Source: Leptodontidium sp. MPI-SDFR-AT-0119 (taxonomy: Eukaryota; Ascomycota; Leotiomycetes; Helotiales; Leptodontidiaceae). Taken from it: DNA of 64,000 nt. The DNA is taken from assembly GCA_020726505.1 (NCBI GenBank), contig JAHLEZ010000016.1, positions 124,001 to 188,000 of the forward strand, in the 5' to 3' direction. Every line of letters begins with the position of its first letter. Positions within the stretch are counted from its first letter, which is position 1. Of the stretch, positions 23,028 through 32,877 are shown in pieces. The position numbers and the translations under genes are program-made. A model generated the notes under the pieces. It was not told where the DNA came from, searched no databases, and saw only the letters and a list, made by a program, of their open reading frames with translations.

Positions 23028-23290
23028 GCAAGATACCTTCAGGCTTAGACGAAATATCTGCCCAGATGATGCGCCACATTAAAACACTGGACGACGCCGG
23101 ACAGTGTAAAAAGGTGCTTTTAACCCTGGTCAGTACTTACCGCCCTCTCCACCTGTCTGAGTTGGCGACACTTGCCGGATTACCTCGTTTAGCTGTTCAC
23201 CAGGAGATCGTGAGACACTGCGGCCTCCTCACGATTAGGGAAGATAATGACATTGTCTACTTTCGTAATCCGCCACCATATTCCGACACT
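23028..23290 (+). pseudogene. NACHT/STAND protein fragment
   Basis: Reads IPSGLDEISAQMMRHIKTLD, CKKVLLTLVSTYRPLHLSEL and EIVRHCGLLTIREDNDIVYF. This is the helical/winged region that follows the NACHT NTPase core in fungal NLR-like proteins, ending where HQSAKDFL normally follows. The nucleotide-binding core, N-terminal effector and C-terminal repeats are all absent. Confidence 0.65.
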
Positions 23291-23515
23291 TCTCCCCTAC
23301 CATCTTTAACCCACTTACCTAAGTGAACTACCAATATGAAGATGGACCTTTCTTACGAGAACGTGGAGAATCCCCGGTCCGAATTGGTTCTCGTTTACCC
23401 AAGACTGTGTAATAAGGCTTAATGACGATGTTCTTTCCAGCCTTTCAGGCAACCCAATTATCCAAACGCCTTCCAAAGTGCCTCGGTTCCAGCACCTCAG
23501 CCTCATTTCATGAAG

Positions 23516-25311
23516 CTACGCCCGAGATAGAAGGAAGCCTCCTTTCTGCAGCGATTGAAAGATTTGCGCCTCGTCATACTTCATCGAGATATCCCTCAAC
23601 CTTTGCAGGTTCGTATCCCCATAACTTCTGAGTGGGTTCTGGTCCCCGGACGCATTGTTCATAAACTAGAAGTTGAGATGAGTGCCTTGTTTCTTGGCGA
23701 GCTCTTTCTATCTGTCCGTTATGTCTTTCATGGATTCTCTGACGAGGTCATCATCCTCGGCCGAGTCCCAATCTGCGACGATTGTCCACCCTGGAGTCGT
23801 TAGTGGGGAGAGGAAAGGGGCAGGGTCAACGTACATTGTTGAGGTACCGCGGTAAGACCTAGTGGGTTGCTGCTGTCTTCCACTCCCTTCTCAATGAGAG
23901 TCTTTGGCACATGTTGGATCATAAAAGTCACGTCTGCCCCTGTTGACTCTCGGAGGGCAAGTGTCTCCTTTCTCCATATCCAGTATGCCTCCACCGCAGA
24001 GTACAATCCGAGATCATTCTTCCTACTCGCTCCTCGGTGGTCATGCCTGTATAGTTAGTCCAAGGTTCCGGAGTGGAAAGCGAAGCCTACCTCATTGGGT
24101 TGTGGGGAAACAGTTTTGCAAGCGCTTTCGTCAATGATACCACTGTACCATTGGTCGGTAAAATTAGATACTCCATGACATTGATGCCATAGAACGCATT
24201 GAAACATGGTGGTCCAACCTTGGACCAGGGCGATGAATACACCAATGTTATCGTGCATGAGTCGAGTCCCACCCGAACCAAGATAGCCGACTTTGGGTCC
24301 GCAGATCTGAGTTGCCATTGTTTGAATGCAAGTAATATCTCGGGAACTTCTGTGATAGCGTAGGTCGACATCGAATACCATAAGTCTCTAATAGGCACTG
24401 TGCTAAGATCGAAACGCGTTACGATGCCTGGGGGACTCAGCAAGGTTTCAACCCGAGTCTGCTCGCTTACCGAAGTGGGACCCGCCCCCTTTCAATGCCC
24501 AGAAGAGGTCAGGATGTTCGGCAGAGTTTGCGTCCACAATCAATCCGTCGGACAGTACAATCTATTCCGTCAGCAGATTTCATACAGCATAAAGGAGCAT
24601 CACCACCAACTTCAAAGCTCTCCACCTTGTCAGCACCCAGTCCATACTCTCCCGAGAAGAACGACAGACCACCTAGAACATCATCAGCAACTTCAACTCC
24701 AAACCCAAAACTGTTACTCTCCACCCAGAATAAAACCTCCAATCCCGCCATCTGGTAAGCGCGGACCGACCACAGACATTCCACGGGAATCAAGAGCTTC
24801 ATACACGTCACTCCATCTTGCGCCGGGCCTCACGCTAGCAATCTTCCCATCCTCGCTGATCTCGATCTCCTTCATCTCTCTCAGATCAATCAACACGCCA
24901 TCTTCGCTGCTGGAATGCCCAGGAGTGGGAGATAATCCACCAAATCGTACAGAGAATGGTGTGTGCAACAGACTCAGGATCTTGATGATCCGAGACACGT
25001 CTTTTGCAGAGCGAGGATAGACGATGCATTTAGGTGTCATCCAGCATAATTGGGACCTGGAATCTCGTTAATTAAAGCCTTCTCTCAAAACGTGGGACAT
25101 GCCAGTTTGTATTTGCCAGCGGTGGTTTAGGATCAATCTTCACATCTTCACCCAAACAGCTCTGGATGGTCCGACACGCAAAAACAGCAAGCGACTGCCT
25201 CGTCCCATCCGTCTGTCCCTCCTTCAGCGCTCTCTGCAGCACCGAGTTATCCTGCAGCGCCAACAACAACTCAAAATCATCGTTCTCTCGCAAGACTCCT
25301 AGAGATGCCAT
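23516..25311 (-). pseudogene. BBE-like FAD-linked oxidoreductase pseudogene, 7 exons
   Basis: Minus-strand exons: 25311..25103, 25056..24725, 24672..24611, 24561..24471, 24427..24091, 24046..23835, 23790..23516. Phases agree throughout (506 codons). Landmarks: ITPKCI-type [55 protein letters not shown] and GIVTRFDL (PCMH FAD fold). The BBE domain follows (ADWDSAEDDD, FMN-NASGDQNPLRSYG, QRLRDISMKY). Two in-frame TAG codons (23708-23710 and 23666-23668) cut the BBE domain at residue 441. The flavin-linking His of the GGHS motif is Leu (GGLS). The first intron has a GC donor (GCATGT). Such enzymes oxidise diverse, often secondary-metabolite, substrates. The pogo copy sits 2 bp upstream of the ATG. 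Confidence 0.8.
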
Positions 25312-25314
25312 GTA

Positions 25315-27103
25315 AGTCCCCACCCCCCCATTCCGCGCACCTCGCTTAGTACACCGCTTTTTTACTTACCTACTTTTAATAATTAATAATTATCTTATTC
25401 TCTTATCGATTTTCTTAATTTTTGGAATATCAGTTGAGACGATTATTATGCCAAAATATACTAAAGACGACGTGGTTTTGGCCCTTCGTGCGATCAAAAA
25501 TGGCAAGTCCTTGCGATAGGCCGCAAAAGAATGGGGCATATTAGAGTCTACTCTCCGAGGCCGATATCACAATATAACCACCTATTAACAAGCTGCTAGT
25601 CATTTGCAGAGGCTACTTACAGTGTTAGAAGAGCGTTTTATACACTGGATTTTGACTCAGGAGATATTGGGGTTTAGTGTTACTTATGCGCAAGTACGGC
25701 TTTTTGGGAACCGACTTTGCGTACTTCAAGGAGACCCTACACTACTCGGAAAACAATAAGTACAACGGTTTTTCAAGCGGAATCCTGTCTTAAGTACTCA
25801 GAAGTAATATTCTATTAATTCTGTACGTGTCAATAACGCGACATCTAATATTATTAAGCTATAGTTTTATAAACTGTAAATCCTAGCTATTAAGGCAATT
25901 TTACCTGAAAATCGATGGAACATAGATAAAGCAGGAATTATGGAAGGCTTTAGAGTTAATGGCTTGGTTATTGGCCATATAAATCGACGTTTTGTTTATC
26001 GAAAACAGCCTAGTTCCCGGAATTAGACCTCGTTTATTAAATGTATCTTTGCCACTAGCCGCAAAACTACCCCACTTGTGATATACAAGGGAAAATCGGT
26101 CTAGTAACAGTAGTTCCTAGTAGATATTAACTTATTTAAGGACTAGCAATTCACAGCGACAGAGAATAAATAGTTAGACAACGCTATCGCATTAAAGTGG
26201 CTTAAAAAGGTCTTTATCCCTCAAACGCAACCACGTGACCAGGAACTACGATTACTCGTCTTAAACGGCCATAAAAGTCATAAGACTACGGAATTTATGT
26301 GGAAATACTTAGAATATAATATATTTCTGTTGTTTTTACTTGTACACACGTTACACGTCTTATAACCTTTAGATTTATCGATTTTTTCTCCTCTCAAGGT
26401 ATCTTATCGGAAACACCTCAATTTATTAGCATCAATGACTAATTCTACCCTAATTAGCAAGCGTAACTTCTTAATATACTATTATAAGGTATAACAAGAG
26501 AGCTTAACAGGTATAAATATTAGAGCTAGCTGGAGAGCTACTAGTCTTTAGCTAGTAAGTACAGCAAAACCACTAATGAGCCGATTACTATTAGAGAATA
26601 GTAATCAAGAGCTAGAAATTAATGCCCCGGAAGACCTTTAGACTATTAAGAAAGTGGAGGAATCATTAATTATGTGGTCTACGCCAAAGGCTAGTAAAGA
26701 ATTCAGGTTACAACTTAATACTTTGTTTAAATCATCACATAATAACCCTCTAATACGTTAACTACTCTTCAAAAAAGCTATTAAGGCTCTTGATTAAAAG
26801 GACTTCGCTCTTAGTTATATAAAGATAAAGATATAGTAATTAGAGGCTAAATTAGATTAATTATAGCCACGAAAAAAGCAGAAGGTACAAACTAGCCCAA
26901 ATTCCAAGTTTGTAGATATTCAGGTTATCTAAAGAGCTCAAATTATAGCTAGAGATCAAGAAATTGTACCTATTAATTCAAATTCAGTAGAAGATTCTAA
27001 TGCTACAAAAGATTATATACAAATTGAAGCGTTGTAGAGTTATTAAGTGTTGTTTATAGGTGGTAGTAAAATTGCAGGGTGCGCGGAATGGGGGGTGGGG
27101 ACT
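25315..27103 (+). mobile_element. pogo/Fot-like DNA transposon, copy 2
   Basis: 1789 bp between TA dinucleotides (25313-25314 and 27104-27105). The ends start AGTCCCCACCCCCCC and close GGGGTGGGGACT, followed by ATTCCGCGCACCTCGC. This is the same family as 2057..3912 but with a shorter C tract and fewer RIP changes, so it is the better template for the family. Confidence 0.85.
25448..27043 (+). pseudogene. pogo/Fot-family transposase pseudogene, copy 2
   Basis: ATG present. Reads MPKYTKDDVVLALRAI, then a stop where SLRQAAKEWGI is expected. Later: HWILTQEILGFSVTYAQVR (CENP-B-type HTH), WNIDKAGIMEGFRVNG (first catalytic Asp kept), LLVLNGHKSHKTTEF (second catalytic Asp now Asn), and PLDLSIFSPLKVSYRK (third catalytic Asp kept). 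About ten stops are TAA/TAG in place of Gln or Trp. The C-terminal Lys/Arg stretch and the acidic end match copy 1. The family length was about 530 residues. Cut-and-paste transposition would have been its role, but it cannot act now. Confidence 0.8.
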
Positions 27104-27255
27104 TAAGGCAGCAAAAAAAAAAAAACCTGCCAAAGATGCTGCTAAGAAGGCCAGACCTAAAATAGTGACCTTAAGGCAAGGGAGCTCACTCCCAGCGACT
27201 CTGCAAGAGATTCCGGAACGCCGTACGCTACGTTTCTTAACACCATCGACCAGAA

Positions 27256-27570
27256 ATGCGCTCCCAATATGACGAGGGACTCTTATTCAAGGGTACCATT
27301 TGCAGTTTTGTCTCAACTTTGGTTCTTCTAAGTGCAGGCATCCTCCTATTCACAGGTAGGCACCGTCTCCGCACTGAAGTCGACGCTGGAGTTATCGTAG
27401 CCGTTGGCTTGGGATGTATGCTCCACCACAAAGAGCGACTCGGCTGGTTTTATCGAATCTGCATCGGTATCACATTTGTGGGCAGTATGCGTGTTGAATG
27501 GGACGCAGTTGGTGTTGGTTGCGGGCAATGCTGGGCTCTGAATCCATCAAAGTCACAGTTTGTACGATGA
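27256..27570 (+). CDS. Possible small membrane protein fragment
   Basis: A 104-codon frame with hydrophobic segments FVSTLVLLSAGILLF, DAGVIVAVGLGCML and FYRICIGITFVGS. It starts at ATG just downstream of the transposon's right flank. No family was recognised. A Lys/Ala-rich stretch (27110-27170) precedes it in another frame. It may be a fragment of a multi-pass protein or a chance frame. Confidence 0.25.
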   Translation: MRSQYDEGLLFKGTICSFVSTLVLLSAGILLFTGRHRLRTEVDAGVIVAVGLGCMLHHKERLGWFYRICIGITFVGSMRVEWDAVGVGCGQCWALNPSKSQFVR

Positions 27571-27929
27571 TGATTTCATTGGTGGGCAGACTGTTAACTT
27601 GATGTAAGTCAGGTATCAAGGCATTGTCTAGGGAACACTCGATGTGAGTCAAGTGGGGAGTCACTGCGGTGCCACTGTGTATATATGAGCTGTTAGCTAA
27701 AATTGAACAGAAAGTAGTTTAATCGCAACACAGACGGATGACACGGGCGATATACCTCTAGTGAGCAGGTTACTCTCTCTGCCTTGAATGAAAGCTGATC
27801 TCCGCCAGATATTAACATGAACTTAAAAACATGTCTTAACAAGCAGTATTCTAACGAGGACCGACCAACTGACGGCGAGGCATACTGCAAGATACGGTAC
27901 TACCACTTTTAACGCGACATAAAGGCCGA

Positions 27930-29067
27930 GTTGCGATGGAAGGCTTGCCTGCGGGGTTGTAGGCTGAAGAACTTGAAGGGACTTCTCTTGGATGACACGT
28001 TTAAGGCTGGGTCTGACGCCTTATTAGATATTCCAGGCGTCTAGAATGGCATGAGGCTGACAACTCTACAAAAGATGATGGCCATGGGTTGCAGAGACTT
28101 GAGTAGACCCTTTTTTGTATAGCGTGTACGAATCGTTGCACAACAAGAATGTTTAAACTGCCTTCGCCGTATCAAGGAGGTCTTTAGGGGTCTAGTGGGG
28201 AAAGATGCTCTAAGGAGGATTGATACAGCGACAGTGAAAGCCCTGGAAGGGAGAGCGCCGGGTGCACCAACAAAGGATCTCAATGAGCTTTAAGGAGGGA
28301 AGATATTCAGCGCGTTCAGCAACCGCGAACGCGAGATAATCTATGAAAGGTTGAAGATGATCGATGGCCTCGTGCCATCTCTCTTCGCCTTTTTCAGTGA
28401 TATCCAATATCTGAAGCTCTGTATGGATTGCCTCAAACGTTTACTAATTGTCCCTAAACGTGAGAGTGTCTACGAGACTCTTGCGCGCACTTACTCCGAT
28501 AAGAACCAGAGGGAAGGCCACGTTAAAATCCAAATCACAGAGGACTCCTTCCTAGACCGGGCTGGAACGCCCGCGGACTGCGTAGACCTGGGGATTCGAC
28601 AGCTCGTTGCCCTGGCTATGCGCTACTACCCTGCTATGCCCGCAGACCCTGTCAAGGAAGGTCCTGTTCGGATAGCGCCTACTAAGGCGGACACCGCTGT
28701 GCTGCGCAGCCTTGCCGATCTTGCATATGATTTAGGATTCGATACTCCTCAAATCCGTGCCTTGAAGAAGTATCCGAGCCTGAGGACTGCGCGACTTGAT
28801 AGCTCACCATTACCGCCTCTCTATGTCACGTTTGTCTGGACGGGGTGTAGCAATGCCTGCCAGATCTGGTATCCCCCCACAAGTGTAGGCATACGCGATG
28901 CCACCGTTGCTATTGTTATGTACCTTAAAGCGAAGCAAGATGTCTCTGGAGAACCCCTGAAGAGAAGCACGCTGTTAGGATACTATCGTGCTGGCAGGTC
29001 GCATTATCTCGATGGAATGGCTCTGCAGGAGCCTCTTCCTCCAGAGGAGATTCAAGAGGAGTTATGA
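27930..29067 (+). pseudogene. DUF3723-family pseudogene
   Basis: One frame reads LKNLKGLLLDDTF, DALLDIPGV-stop-NGMRL, LQKMMAMGCRDL, CLNCLRRIKEVFRGLVGKDA, NREREIIYERLKMIDGLVPS, REGHVKIQITEDSFLDRAG and ADLAYDLGFDTPQIRAL. This looks like the fungal DUF3723 family, often multicopy and of unknown function. Stops interrupt it at least three times upstream of 28300. From 28351 the frame is open for 238 codons, then degenerates after 29067. The C-terminal Cys/His segment usual for the family (FVRRCVYFAFFG) was not found, so the 3' part is lost or changed. Confidence 0.55.
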
Positions 29068-29069
29068 GC

Positions 29070-29595
29070 ATTTCCCCTTAAAACTTACAAGCTTCATCCG
29101 CTCACTAATTTGTTTCAAAATCTACTTTGACAAGTTGAATTCCCGTGATGAACAAGTTGAGATTTTATGCAACACGGAGACTGTGAAGGCCATGTCAACG
29201 TAAATCCTCAACTGAAAGCCGGCCGCCAACTCAACCGTTCGTATAGCCCTCGTGATCAATGCTAGCTCACTCACTTTCATACTAATCACTCGCTTCTATC
29301 CACCATAGCCCATACCGCGGACGAAATCACAATGGCGATATCTTCAAAGCAGGCTGCTGCTCACGGTATCATTACTTGAAAATGATGATATTGGAAGATA
29401 TGCTAGTAGAGCTAGATAACCGCACTGTTAAGATGAAGGTGGATGAATCCAACGAGGACAAGGCGAAGACGCTACCAGAGCTTGAAGTACAGCGATGAAC
29501 TTCAATCTAGCAAAATAAAAATTCCGTGTAGCTAAATTATGAGCTTAGATAGTCAAGAGTGACGTCTTTGGCAAGGAACAGATGAGTGCACCAGC
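29070..29595. other. Intergenic
   Basis: No gene recognised. A short acidic frame near 29340-29500 lacks any domain. Confidence 0.4.
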
Positions 29596-30729
29596 TTAGA
29601 GTTTGCTAATATCCGTCCGCGAAGTCACTTCAACCACTAACTTACCAAATTGAGCTCCCTTTTGCATCTCATCATAAAGTCCATTGATCGCTTTCAGGTC
29701 CAGCCCTTGCACCACTGTCGATACAACTGGCTTAATCCTCTTCTCCTTAATAAAGTGTATCATTTCTCTGAAATCCTTCCTAGACCCCATTGTACTACCC
29801 TTTACTTCGATGTTTCTCATGACAGCTTGCATGAGAAAGGGAAGCTTGGGCCCTAGAGTCATGCCATATATAGCAATGACACCTCCAGGCTGCCAATTCT
29901 TAATAAATCTTAACAGTTTTTTTTTTCAAGACGAATGGCTTACCTTCAGTATTTCTATTGACTTCTCAATGATATCTCCGCCAGCCCCATCAATGATGGC
30001 ATCCATTTTAACACCCTTGGTCATCTCCATAAGATCTTTCTCCCAATATTTATCTCTGTAGGTCACGCCCCCTTTCGCGCCTCTTTGCTGTGCCCTTTCC
30101 AGTTTCTGTTGGCTTCCACTGGTAACATAGACCTCGGTTCCCACTTCTTTCGCGAAATCTAGAGCCATCAAGGCTACCCCTCCACCAATGCCTGTGATCA
30201 ACAGTTTCTTTCCAGGACCAATGTGCTGGGCGCACTTGATCATCACGGCTCTCCACGCAGTCAGCCCCGTGACTGGAAATGCGGCAGCTTCGACGTCGTC
30301 GAGATGGTCAGGCGCCTCTTCGAGCTCACGCTGGTCAATGAGCATGTATTCCTGCAGCGTCCCGTTCTTGTATCGAGCTGTGCCGCCTAGAAGAGCGTAG
30401 CCGCCCTCAGCTTCAGGCGCAGAATCATCTGAATCCCACCCAATCGCTGGAGAAAGAATGACCCTCTTCCCTTTCCAATGGACATTCGCATCGGCGCCAA
30501 TTTCCGCAACGATGCCACATCCATCTGCCCACTGGGTAACACCAAATGCTACGTTTGGATATAGATTCTGCCGAATGAAGAGATCTCGATGATTCATTGC
30601 TGCGGCATGGATTTTCACCAAAACCTCAGTACCTGTTGGCGAGGCTTTCCGGACGTTGTCGAGAGTGAGTGGATAGTAGACGTGGCCTGGGCTGCCTTCA
30701 GCACGAGCAATAGATACTGATTTAGGCAT
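29596..30729 (-). CDS. MDR/quinone-oxidoreductase-like alcohol dehydrogenase
   Basis: Minus-strand exons 30729..29944 and 29898..29596 with a 45-nt intron (GTAAGC donor, TTAAG acceptor, 10-A run inside), giving 362 aa. The start MPKSVSIARAEGSPG is the Met that fits the family. An in-frame Met further upstream would add 26 residues. GroES-like half: VKIHAAAMNHRDLFIRQ near 38-54. Rossmann half: KLLITGIGGGVALMALDF near 175-192 (NADPH-binding glycines), then KMDAIIDGAGG and, after the intron, NWQPGGVIAIYGMT. Catalytic zinc ligands of classical ADH are absent, so a zinc-independent NADPH-dependent reductase is likely. The frame is intact to its stop. The substrate is unknown. Confidence 0.8.
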
Positions 30730-31448
30730 GTTGAAGATGAATGAAAGCTCTGTAGACGATAGCCAGGTTTGATAAAGCAGGGAGTAGATTTTATGAAGTG
30801 TTCGCACGATGCGCCGAACGCAATTTGAAGAAGTATCCGAAGGTCACGGCCACACAAATAGCATCGACGAATAAGAACCAAGAACCAAGAACACACCCTA
30901 CCGAAGAGAAGGGTGGACGGTTCTACGTCGTAATCTGTCTATGAAATGGGTGAAGCCGTCCCCACAGCCCAAAATAGCCGACGAAGCACTAGAACAACAT
31001 GCAGGGACGACGGGATCGTGAGCGTTTGGCCCGGGTTCCCCCAACGTGCAAGACAGTTTTTGCCACAGTCCAAGCGCTGGTGTATGAAGAAGTGCCCATA
31101 CTAACTCATATTGCAGGCTCGAGTGATACGCTAGTATGCTTGCACATATTTTTTGCAGAAGAGGCTGGAATACCCGTTGCTGATCCTCCTACCCTGCTTG
31201 CCTACAGTCGTGTTTTTACACCCATGAACGAAACGACGAGGCACCGACCTGGACAGACAGACAAAGGAAAAATCATCAGAAGCCTAGCGGCTTGTCCTGC
31301 CATGGTGGTTCTTAACTCCATACGTGACCTTAGCTGCCCAGCCCGCGACGAAGACTATGCATGATTTGGAGAGCCGACCCCATGAGAGAGCAAGCGAGGC
31401 GAGGGAAAGGTGGGCACGGCATGAGTTGTGGGGACGGAGCGGCAATTA
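30730..31448. other. Intergenic with dispersed repeat
   Basis: 31350-31437 is the reverse complement of 60988-61075 (see the repeat entries). A frame at 30999-31364 has no domain and overlaps the repeat, so it is not called as a gene. Confidence 0.4.
31350..31437 (-). repeat. Dispersed repeat, copy 1
   Basis: Reverse complement of 60988-61075. A core of about 50 bp (CCCCACAACTCATGCCGTGC and on to CTCGCTTGCTCTC) is almost identical. Flanks drift with indels (TCGTCGCGGGCTG vs TTGTCACAGGCTG). Confidence 0.65.
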
Positions 31449-31647
31449 CAAGCTCTTTTCATAACTAGTGTTAGTAACCGATTTTACGCGACCCCACCAC
31501 CTTGATTTCCAAGTTCCCCCTCACCATTCCTCATATTCGCGCCCCCACATATAACTCCACAACGCAACGCTCAAATCACTTCGCAGATACAACAAATTGA
31601 AGCTACAATTGAGCTCTTTTCAGCGAACCTATTTTTGTTATTGTATT

Positions 31648-32634
31648 ATGCCTACTCGTTTACTTATATCCGTCGTAGCGGACATCGAGAATGCCCTTCG
31701 CGAACTAGGACCCCTCCTATTCGAGTACCTCAAACAAATCGTAGTAATTAATAGTACTATTATACAAACCGTTTATCGGATTAAAAGGAGGTTAGAGAAG
31801 GGGATTATAGCTATGCCGTACTTTAGAAGACTTATCCCGGTACTTCAATCGGAGCATAAAAAGGCGTTGAAATTACTATTAGACCAGCGGCTATAAATGT
31901 ACTTAGACGAGCTAAAAGTCTTTCTTTTAGAGGCCTACGGCGTGGATGTGTTAATACTAACGATTTCCCGTACTATAAGACGTATTAAGATTACTTAAAA
32001 ACGACTCAAGTATATCGCGGCTTAACGAAACGAGGAATTAAGGACAGAATAGCTTAATTTTATATAAGAATTCTCTACTAATTAAGTAGTTACTATCGAC
32101 GAATCAGGAAGTGACAAAAAGAATAAAAATCGTACGTTTAAGTAGTCACATAAAGGTGTTAAGGCAAGGGTTTCTTAATAGCTTGAATATAAGGAACAAG
32201 TCTTTATATTAGCGGCATATATTATAGACGGCTATATAGCCTCTTATACCTTAAAAGGCACGTGTACGGGAGATATCGTAGAGGCTTTTTTAATAGATCA
32301 TCTACTACCTTTATGTAATCCTTATCCTTAGCCCCGATTAGTTATTATATTAGACAGCGCCTTTATCTATCACAAGAATATCAGGAAGATATTAATAGTA
32401 TACTAATAGAAAGGAATATAACTAAAGTTTTTACCTTTATATTCGCCTAATTTTAACTCTATTGAAAAAAGCTTTAAAGATTTAAAGCATTAGATACGCC
32501 GTAACTATAAAAAAGAATAAAGAAACTATAATTCTTATTAGAGTTTCTTAGAATTTATAATTAAAGAGTTAAGAACTAGTCTAAAGGCAGCTCGTAAAGC
32601 TAAGGCGCATTTCAGGAATTATAGGATAATCTAA
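31648..32634 (+). pseudogene. Tc1/mariner transposase pseudogene, element A
   Basis: 987 nt from ATG (MPTRLLISVVADIENALREL) to TAA with no net frameshift: 328 codons before the stop, the same length as in element B. The DDE_3 core is visible: VVTIDESGSDKK (first Asp), LAAYIIDGYIASYTL, CTGDIVEAFLIDHLLPLCN, VIILDSAFIYH (second Asp) and LPLYSPNFNSIEKSF (third acidic site). About 14 internal TAA/TAG codons replace Gln or Trp. The N-terminal half should hold the paired-type HTH. RIP explains the damage, and indels do not. Confidence 0.8.
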
Positions 32635-32877
32635 ACATGTATTATTTAACTATAATTATAATAGGAAATACAAGAAACGCGATTAATAACTAAACCCATT
32701 AATGTATCTTAATTAGGAAATACTAAGTGAAAGTAAAAGTATAATATAAGATGTCGTATAATTATTATCCTAGGCATAACACAACACTAAAAATCAACAC
32801 AAATAAGTACAAAAAAGACGCAAATAGAGTATCTAGGGTGTCCTTATTACGCATTAATTATTAACTATCCAAAATAT

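Noticed and set aside
24400..25020. 206-codon plus-strand frame
   Set aside because: It lies antisense to the BBE-like exons, whose minus-strand frames match a known fold and splice in phase. It is a shadow.
27105..27272. Histone H1-like Lys/Ala-rich peptide next to pogo copy 2
   Set aside because: Short, interrupted and partly coded by a poly-A stretch. No globular domain or start.
30999..31364. 121-codon plus-strand frame MQGRRDRERLARVPP...
   Set aside because: No recognisable domain, and it overlaps the dispersed repeat also found near 61 kb on the other strand, which makes a gene unlikely.
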